A DNA stretch of 64,000 nucleotides, taken from contig JAMPIT010000434.1 in NCBI GenBank assembly GCA_026261815.1, positions 15,869,001 through 15,933,000 of the forward strand, written 5' to 3'. This DNA comes from Monarcha castaneiventris obscurior (lineage: Eukaryota > Chordata > Aves > Passeriformes > Monarchidae). The notes beneath the pieces were generated by a model. That model was not told the DNA's origin. It saw only the letters and a program-made list of their open reading frames with translations, and did not search any database. The position numbers and the translations under genes were made by a program. Below, one piece after another: positions 58,101 through 64,000 of this stretch (the first letter of the stretch is position 1; each line of letters begins with the position of its first letter).

Positions 58101-61100
58101 CCCCTAACTCAGGAACTGAATAATAGTTGCAAAAATACTAATTCTTGCATAACACAATCCCAATGTAATTCTACTTATTTTAAAAAACCCACAAACCCAT
58201 TATGTGTACATAAGGTATTACCATTGCAAGAAGATTTTTTTCCAGCCTAAAGGTCAGCTGTGTATGAAACTTCCCTCCCATAATACTCATGATCTCCTGG
58301 AGGGTGTAAAACTCTGGGTACTTCTGCACATGTCCAATACACGCACGCAGCAATTCCTAACACAAAAAGAAACATAATTTATGCATTTTTATCTTTCACA
58401 AGAATTTAATTTTGAAAAGTTTTTTCTGCAATTGCAAGTTACATTTAAAAACTTGCAGATACCAGTACAGATCTTCAATACTTTTACAGTCACTGGTACG
58501 AGAACAGCAATATATTCCAGATTCTCCTCAGCCCTTCATATGCAAGGCTGACAATGTACACACACAGCTCACGCCAATCATTAAATACATGCAGTTTGGT
58601 ACAGTTTGAACTGCGTTAAACCAGGTAATTCTTTTCCTTTTAGTTTATTTATCGTGGCTTTCAGAGGAATCAGTATTTTTTTGTGTTACTACCCAGTTTA
58701 CACTAGGCCTAGGCAGAAGTCACAAAGGTAAAGGCATGGGATGATTCCATTTGCCTTGAAACTTCCTATCATGTCAACTCGACATACTTTTTTATGATAC
58801 CTGAATTAGGTATTTAGGATATTTAGTTTTTATTTAGTAACTAGAATGAGTTATTTCTGCAAGTATTGGTTAAAAGAAAATATGGACCTCTGTTTCATTT
58901 TTAAGTCAGGGTATTAACAATAAATAGGACCTGAAGTCTGGAGACACATTTTGTGACCAGATGACAAGATATAAAATTGCAAAGCCAATCCCAATATTTA
59001 GGTGAAAAAAAACCTGTTTGTCTTCACATGTGCCCAAACTCTGTGTTAGCCCACTAAATGGGAATGTTTGGAAAAAAATCCAGATTTTAGGCTCATTAAA
59101 ATGTGCTATAAACCCAAGAATAACACACGAAGTTGCATTCATGTTTGATCTCAGAATCATCAAAGTGGATATTTAACACAGCATGAACTTGCAGAGGGTT
59201 ATGATTAAAGTGTGAGTAACCTCTAATTACAATGACTTTATAACGTGCTACTGTGACACACTACTAAGCTTTCCTGTGGAGGAAAGCTTAACATTCTGTC
59301 CAGTACTGTGTATCTGGGAGCAACTTGTTAATGGAAATGCACACTTAAAACGCAGCTTCTCCCTTCCCAAACATAAAGAAGTAATTTATTTATTTGATGA
59401 ATAAGTATTTTTGCAGTATTGTAAACAGTGATTCCCCTTCTATTACATCTTCTTGGCTCCAACAAACCACGGGCCAAGGCATACCACACAGCACAAGAGA
59501 AATGGCCACTTCCCCATCTCACCTCAATACAAAATCAGAAGGTCAGGGAACATCACATCCCATGAGCAGTTCTATGTATCTTAATCATGATTCCAAGACA
59601 GTTTTTAAGAAGGGCTGGACTTAAGCACGGCATTGGTAATTACCTCAGTATAACGTAGTGCATCTTCAGAGATAGCGTCATAATCTTGGGCACAGTTTTT
59701 TGCAGCATTTTGGGCAAATTTCATAAATTCTGCAATTTCTTTGTTTACTACTTCTTTCATTTGCTGGGGGAAGGAAAAAAAATCTATTCTTAAGACAAAA
59801 CAGAATCCTCTATGCTAAGTATCTAACCAGCAAAATTTCCAGAGAGGCAGTACAGGTAATGATATGAGGGATGGAATAGATTCCACTTGCTGCTCAATTT
59901 GGCAAAGGTTCAGTTTCACTCAAGTAAAAAAAAATTTGCAAGGCCCATTTCCTTAAAAAAAATCCCAAACCAACAAAACACAATCCCCAGAAAGTTTCAG
60001 CAAGTTTCTTTTGATGCGGTGATTTATAAATAGAAAGGTTACAAGACATGGCTGATGAAGCTTACATGACAAAGTCACAAAGATATCCAAGTTCAGATTT
60101 CATGAGAAATTATAACCTAAGTAACAACAGCATAGCAGTTACTGATGTGCCTGGAAATGGTATTTCCATTGTTACAGCACAAAACAAAGAAATTAGCATT
60201 AATAAGGAAGCATGGGAAACCAAATGCAATGGCTCAAAACAATTTGCTGATTAATTACATTTCACAGGACTCAACTAAAATGATCCTCCCATCCAGCACG
60301 AAGCTGGCCTGTATAAACACACTGCTGAGACTCACAGCAGGGATGAGCTCAGCCTCTCTCCTGTGTGGGCACGGCAGGGCAGCACACGGGGCCCTCCCGT
60401 GCTAATGAACAAAGCTCCCACAGCTGGCAAAGCTCACATCAAAATGTATCCACAGCCTAACACTACCCACCACTGCTACATGCCAGCACAAGATGCTAAA
60501 ATCACAGTAAGGACAACTTTTAACTTCCTCCTCAGAAAAAAAGGGGCTCTTTGGGGGTTGGGGGGCTGTTTAATCAGTTGTCAAAGATCTACACTTATCT
60601 TCAGCTGTTCAGATCACTTAAAAAGCCCCCAACAAAACAAAAAAGGCACAAAACCCCAAACCAAATACACTTTTCTACTTCTATTTAAAAAATTAAAATA
60701 TTATTATCCTGAACGCTTCAAACCTTTACTACTTTTCATAATACCATGAATTTATGACTAATTATGACAAATTGAACTGAAAATGAATATTCCCCCTTTC
60801 CTTTATTCTTCGTAAGAAAAAACAAGTGTGACTCCCTTTGTGATGTTCATAGGTACGTATCTTACCATATATGTGAAAAATTCCCTTTGACTTGCTGCAG
60901 TAACCTGGAAATGGTTTCTTTTTTTTGAGAACTTAGTCATCAGATACAAATATGTTTTCTGCTCCTTCTCAGACAAACAAGAGGTAAATGGATAGGGGAA
61001 TCTGGGCTCTGGAAGAGGATGATCATTAGCTGGGCTTTTTTCCACCTCAAATGAATTGTGAGCCTGTGTGCTACAAGTCTTTCTGTTTTCTGAAGAGTTT

Positions 61101-63192
61101 GTTGATGCCTCCGTATTTTTCTTGGCCTCTCTGAAAGAAAAGTGACAAATTAATGAATTTTCAATTTTCACATAAATACTAGTATTAGTCAGAAACAATA
61201 AAGGCAACTGTGCAAGCCTGAACTGCACTGAGAGACACTGCTATTCCAATTCCTATCTGTGCCACTGGACTGTTCTCATTCTGAAACTTCACCTTTACAA
61301 TCAAAGTGATCCTTAGTGCCACCAGCAGGTCTGCAACTGGTTTAAAAAGAAACCAAACAAAGGTAGGGTTTTCTTTTTTTAAAAAAACAAAATGGCGTCA
61401 ACATGAATATGAAACAGATTCTTTGCTCTGGAAACACACACTATTAATGAAAAGATAAAGACTCTCCACATTTCATCAGTCAGTGATGGCCACTGTTTGC
61501 ACCCAGAAAGGTCACACTTGTAAGTCAGTTCTGATAGTGAAGGAGAAAGACTTAACCAGGAAAAGCCTTTCTTTCATTGCAGAAGAAGGAAATTAAAATT
61601 ACTTCATTGAAACAATAGAAATTTCAGATTTCAATGAAGAAATTCTTACAGGGTACACAAATCAAGCATTCTATTTTCTACTCTAAACAATGCTGGAAGC
61701 AGTCAGCAAAAATAGTAGTAGGCTAGGGCAAGGGGCATGGCTGTTCTAACAACAACAAAGAAGGAACATTAAGGCTGGTTCTTAAAACCACCCCAGTATA
61801 CAAAGGCCAACCAGCTTAGCCCTGGTCTATTTAAAACAACTGTACTTAAGAGAGAAAATATTTAAGGCTAACAAAATGAACATTAACTGCTGATCTTGGA
61901 AAAAGCATATTTTTAAGATACTATTTCAGCAGCAGAAAACATCTCAAGTGTCATTCAAACCCAGCAGTATCACATCCACAGTTCTTAATAACACTTCACA
62001 GCTGTCTCTCTAAATATGAGAATGTGTCCATCCTTGTGGCACAAACTGGCAAATTTAATTAAGCTGTAGCAGCAACAAGATGCTGACTCAGATATGCCAA
62101 TGTAAGAATATCAAGAAATTCTAGCAGCTTAAATTGGCTATATTCAGCCCTGAATGAAATGGCAGCACATCAAGATCATTTCAGTATGCACTGCTGTCAC
62201 AGTCTTCATCGGGGTGCAAACCAAAATAATCTGACAGAGCTTTTCTCTCCATATTTACAGCATTATACTTTATTTGAGCTGACGGCTTAAATTTTACCCC
62301 TTCACTTTATCAGCAACCTGCCTTCACAGCTTCTACACCAAGAGAACATAACACTTCAGTAAATATCTATGAGAAATCCCCCAAAATTGACTAATTTCCT
62401 CCAGCTTTTACTTTCACACTTGCTCCAACAGGTTTAATTTCTCTTCCTCTTGACTCTGGCCACACAACTCAGTTCCATCAATTTCTGATTTATTCCAGCT
62501 GCAACCTCTCTGGCGTCTTCTGGCTGTAAACCCACTTGAACCACACACAGCTGACCACAATCCCACTCTTTTGAGTGTCCACTCCAGAAACTCTTCTAAG
62601 GAAGAATCCTACAGTAGTATCAGATGTACCTGTAATAAGCTCATACCTTGCCAGTTCAAGGGAAGTTCTAAAGAGTGAGAAGACCTGGATGGACAGATAG
62701 CCATGAATTTCTGAACAGAACTAGGGCTGGTTCATAGGTTACAGGACCCTTACCCTGAGCAGTTAAGAGTGTGGGTCAAACTTCATCCCTCTTTGGGATG
62801 TAAGAGAAAGCAAAAAAAAAGTACTACCCCCAAAAAACCAACAACCCAACCTCTATCCCCAAACACCCTCCCTTTAAGACACAAAAAACCAAGGGACTCA
62901 ACCCAGACTCCTCCTGCTTTCTGAGGTTTCACAACAGACAAAGCACAGGACAAGAGCTGGCCCAAGGAGTCAGTAACAAATCCTTGTGTGTCAGACACCA
63001 TGCAGCCTTCCCCAAAACAGTATGGGTATGCATCCACAGGATTATAACAAAGAACACAAAATTATAACATCACATAACATAATATACCTGTTTGACAAAC
63101 GCCACAGTTCAGAGAGGCTTGGAGACAACGAATATTTTTCATAAAGTTCATGGGAGAAAAATACTTCTTGGCCATTTTTTGGTGCAATATCC
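43000..63192 (-). CDS. ICE2: Little elongation complex subunit 2 (NARG2), lacks first coding exon
   Basis: ICE2 is a nuclear subunit of the little elongation complex, with ICE1, ELL and ZC3H8. That complex promotes transcription of small nuclear RNA genes by RNA polymerases II and III. Fourteen exons (63192-63088, 61130-60866, 59763-59644, 58356-58222, 57868-57752, 56699-56540, 54620-54436, 53943-53010, 51467-51289, 49851-49722, 45389-45305, 45212-45162, 44130-43875, 43191-43000) join in one frame into 970 residues plus stop. Counting from the first whole codon: N-terminal region 1-362; a long Ser/Thr/Pro-rich, probably disordered part 363-673 with an acidic CSSDTDEE patch (521-528) and DPVGQILKMQ (597-606); then the conserved C-terminal NARG2 domain from about 680 to 905; then a lysine-rich tail. 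The human protein is 982 residues. The missing start (about 14 residues) should lie beyond 64000. All introns are GT-AG. Confidence 0.95.
43875..44130 (-). CDS. ICE2: ICE2 exon 14
   Basis: Encodes residues 823-907 of the NARG2 C-terminal domain, including VPWVPLDPSLPLPYHISHGR, which is close to human ICE2. It is 256 bases with acceptor ctttag and donor AAG|gtgagt. Confidence 0.95.
45162..45212 (-). CDS. ICE2: ICE2 exon 13
   Basis: A 51-base exon encoding residues 806-821 (PANSLNILHHILKKVS), with both border codons split. It was found by frame continuity with its neighbours. Acceptor ttcacag, donor GA|gtaagt. Confidence 0.9.
   Translation of the reverse strand, partial: ACKFIKYTSSYFEEGV
45305..45389 (-). 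CDS. ICE2: ICE2 exon 12
   Basis: Encodes residues 778-804 (HIDAFTSKLIMLEKISPETL and onward), matching the human HIDAFTSKL stretch. It is 85 bases with acceptor ttctcag and donor AA|gtgagt. Confidence 0.95.
47208..47218 (+). promoter_or_regulatory. NF-E2/NRF2-type site in ICE2 intron 11
   Basis: Exact TGCTGAGTCAC, matching the NF-E2/antioxidant-response consensus, in a short GC-richer island (about 47140-47280) next to a G tract. Function is unknown. Confidence 0.35.
47258..47276 (+). repeat. G-rich tract (G5 T G13)
   Basis: Five Gs, one T, then thirteen Gs. It can form a G-quadruplex and is prone to sequencing length errors. Confidence 0.85.
48005..48044. repeat. 20-bp tandem duplication
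   Basis: Two adjacent copies of ACGTATTTTTTTTACCTAAC, the second ending in CTACC instead of CTAAC, in ICE2 intron 11. Confidence 0.85.
49722..49851 (-). CDS. ICE2: ICE2 exon 11
   Basis: Encodes residues 734-776, with LPKLEYQAYYGVEVLTESEV typical of the NARG2 domain. It is 130 bases with acceptor tttttcag and donor GTTG|gtaagt. Confidence 0.95.
51289..51467 (-). CDS. ICE2: ICE2 exon 10
   Basis: Encodes residues 675-733, including EEGNVVYKLFSLDDLLLLVR and ending in a KKKK basic cluster. It is 179 bases with acceptor ctgtag and donor AAG|gtaaag. Confidence 0.95.
53010..53943 (-). CDS. ICE2: ICE2 exon 9 (large exon)
   Basis: A 934-base exon encoding residues 363-673. It starts CRTVPLPGDIG then MDFDDDVTELETFG, the part shared with human. 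The rest is mostly low-complexity Ser/Thr/Pro/Glu sequence with two conserved islands: CSSDTDEERLVIDSEC, and LDPVGQILKMQTELL. Acceptor taccag, donor AAAGA|gtaagt. Confidence 0.93.
54436..54620 (-). CDS. ICE2: ICE2 exon 8
   Basis: Encodes residues 302-362, including EMTVRERNQIFHEIPMDF, close to human. It is 185 bases with donor GAT|gtatgt. The acceptor, cttgaaaag, is weak, with its pyrimidine stretch set back. A solo LTR ends only 53 bases upstream. Confidence 0.92.
54674..55079 (-). mobile_element. Solo LTR of an endogenous retrovirus
   Basis: About 406 bases, bounded on the minus strand by TGTG at the start (55079) and CACA at the end (54674). In order on that strand: a U3-like part, a TATAAAGG box near 54850, an AATAAA poly(A) signal at 54744-54739, then a short U5-like tail. 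No internal retroviral sequence or second LTR was seen, so it is a solo LTR. I could not find a matching target-site duplication, so the borders are provisional. The overall look fits bird ERV LTRs known to me, but the family is not named. It is sense to ICE2. Confidence 0.75.
55053..55073. repeat. 9-bp inverted repeat in the LTR
   Basis: GCTTAGAGT and its exact reverse complement ACTCTAAGC are separated by three bases, close to the 5' end of the LTR. Confidence 0.85.
56540..56699 (-). CDS. ICE2: ICE2 exon 7
   Basis: Encodes residues 248-300, with QSLFTLLNNHG and REQWEIPVCV shared with human ICE2. It is 160 bases with acceptor ctctttag and donor GCAG|gtatgg. Confidence 0.95.
57752..57868 (-). 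CDS. ICE2: ICE2 exon 6
   Basis: Encodes residues 209-247 (contains FPSMPVQLPTDYSTVTSI). It is 117 bases in phase 0 at both ends, with acceptor cccccag and donor AAT|gtaagt. Confidence 0.94.
58222..58356 (-). CDS. ICE2: ICE2 exon 5
   Basis: Encodes residues 164-208 (LLRACIGHVQKYPEFYTLQE region). It is 135 bases in phase 0, with acceptor tgttag and donor ATG|gtaata. Confidence 0.95.
59644..59763 (-). CDS. ICE2: ICE2 exon 4
   Basis: Encodes residues 124-163 (contains EFMKFAQNAAKNCAQDYDAI). It is 120 bases in phase 0, with acceptor ccccag and donor GAG|gtaatt. Confidence 0.95.
60866..61130 (-). CDS. ICE2: ICE2 exon 3
   Basis: Encodes residues 36-123. The first half is Ser/Thr/Asn/Lys-rich and diverged; the second half (LPEPRFPYPF, then SEKEQKTYLYL) follows human ICE2. 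It is 265 bases with acceptor tttcag and donor ATG|gtaaga. Confidence 0.93.
63088..63192 (-). CDS. ICE2: ICE2 exon 2 (first exon seen)
   Basis: Encodes the last base of a Trp codon (inferred), then residues 1-34, starting DIAPKNGQEVFFS; human has DISPKNG. It is 105 bases with acceptor tttattag and donor CAG|gtatat. It has no usable in-frame ATG, so the start codon is in an earlier exon. Confidence 0.93.
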
Positions 63193-63840
63193 CTAATAAA
63201 AAAATTTACAATAAATATATTGCAAAACAAACCAAAAAATTAAAGGCCACATCTGCCCCGAGGGAAAAAAAAAACCAAAACAGAATTCATTCATATTAAA
63301 AAAAGAGGTTACCTACACAGTGGTTCCAGATTTCCTCTTTATGGAAATTATGTATGTAATAAATCCTTATGTTTTTCAATAGTAAAATATATATTGTTCA
63401 CAGTACAAAACAAGAATGTAATTAATACAAGATATCAATTCTAAGTATGGTGAGAGAAATTCCGATGAGTTTCACATGTTCATGAATCAAAAACAAGCTT
63501 TGGGTTGAAATCGCCGTAACTTTTGAGAAAAATACAGCGGTTTTAATTTTTCAGAAAAGAACTCTTCTTGTCTTCTACGCTGATCTCACCTTCTATACTG
63601 CTTTGGGTTTTTTTTTTAATATAGCCCTTCCAGTGTACGGGGTTTAAAATCCCAACCTTCCTAAGCTTCTGTGAAAGGTAAGAACGAAGATTTTATTTAC
63701 GTCTTACCTCACAAACTAATTCTAACCCACCTCGCCTCTCTGGGGTTAAAGTGCCGAATTACATATTTTGCAGGGCTTTTCGTATTAGAAACACGAGCAA
63801 CGTCCCGGCCCTGGACCCACGCCGTGGATTTGCAGGACCT
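63193..63840 (-). other. ICE2: Sequence upstream of ICE2 exon 2 (intron 1)
   Basis: AT-rich and presumed to be intron 1. No exon ending in the expected TG|gt that could supply the start codon was found. A strong donor-like GAG|gtaaga lies at 63708/63707. The frame before it, read into exon 2, contains a stop and no ATG, so at most it ends a non-coding exon. Confidence 0.6.
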
Positions 63841-64000
63841 CAGAGCCCTCAGCAGGGAGCACACCCAGACTCACAGCCCGGCGCTCCCGCACGGAACGCT
63901 CGCACTGCCCCCGCTCCCACGGCGGGAGGAAATGGCGCCCGCGCCCTCGGGGCGGCACCCGGCGGGGCGGGAACCGGGCCCGCCCCGCTGCCCCCGGGCC
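63840..64000 (-). promoter_or_regulatory. ICE2: Edge of the ICE2 CpG-island promoter
   Basis: GC- and CpG-rich sequence running off the window end. It holds several GC boxes, an E2F-like GGCGGGAA at 63966-63973 and a YY1-like AAATGGCG near 63930. It is probably the downstream part of the island that contains ICE2 exon 1. Confidence 0.55.

Larger units (their letters stand above)
56700..63087 (-). other. ICE2: ICE2 introns 2-6 (introns only)
   Basis: Intron 6 is 56700-57751, intron 5 is 57869-58221, intron 4 is 58357-59643, intron 3 is 59764-60865 and intron 2 is 61131-63087. All are GT-AG and AT-rich. No repeat family, RNA gene or extra coding exon was recognised. Confidence 0.75.

Overview
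The window looks like vertebrate nuclear DNA, most likely from a bird. The genes are split into short exons with long AT-rich introns, and both promoters sit in CpG islands. Three CR1 LINE fragments of the sauropsid type and one solo LTR are present. Two genes were recognised by translating exons and matching them to remembered vertebrate proteins: ANXA2 (annexin A2) and ICE2/NARG2 (little elongation complex subunit 2). Both read on the minus strand. The same pair in the same orientation lies at human 15q22.2, with RORA beyond ICE2. Nothing prokaryotic is present: no operons, CRISPR arrays or insertion sequences.

Layout from left to right. 1-4204: flank downstream of ANXA2, holding two isolated CpG-rich patches and a CR1 fragment (3480-4020). 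4205-28748: ANXA2. It has a non-coding first exon at a CpG-island promoter (about 28695-28748) and twelve coding exons between 24037 and 4520. They join without a break into 339 residues, the usual length of the family. 28850-42180: about 13 kb of intergenic sequence with no gene I can support, and a CR1 ORF2 fragment near 41390-41690. 42180 to beyond 64000: ICE2. Fourteen exons (63192 down to 43000) give 970 residues in one continuous frame. The short first coding exon is not found and should lie beyond position 64000. An LTR sits in the intron just upstream of ICE2 exon 8, in the same orientation as the gene.

The two genes are not functionally linked. ANXA2 is a calcium-dependent phospholipid-binding protein that pairs with S100A10. 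ICE2 is a nuclear factor for transcription of small nuclear RNA genes. No new biological system was found. The points worth a second look are small: a GC-AG intron in ANXA2, cysteine changes in ANXA2, a G-quadruplex motif and AP-1 sites at its promoter, a sense-oriented LTR with its own poly(A) signal in ICE2, and a lysine-rich C-terminal tail on ICE2. All exon boundaries come from hand reading of splice signals and frame continuity. Names come from remembered family sequences, not from a database search.
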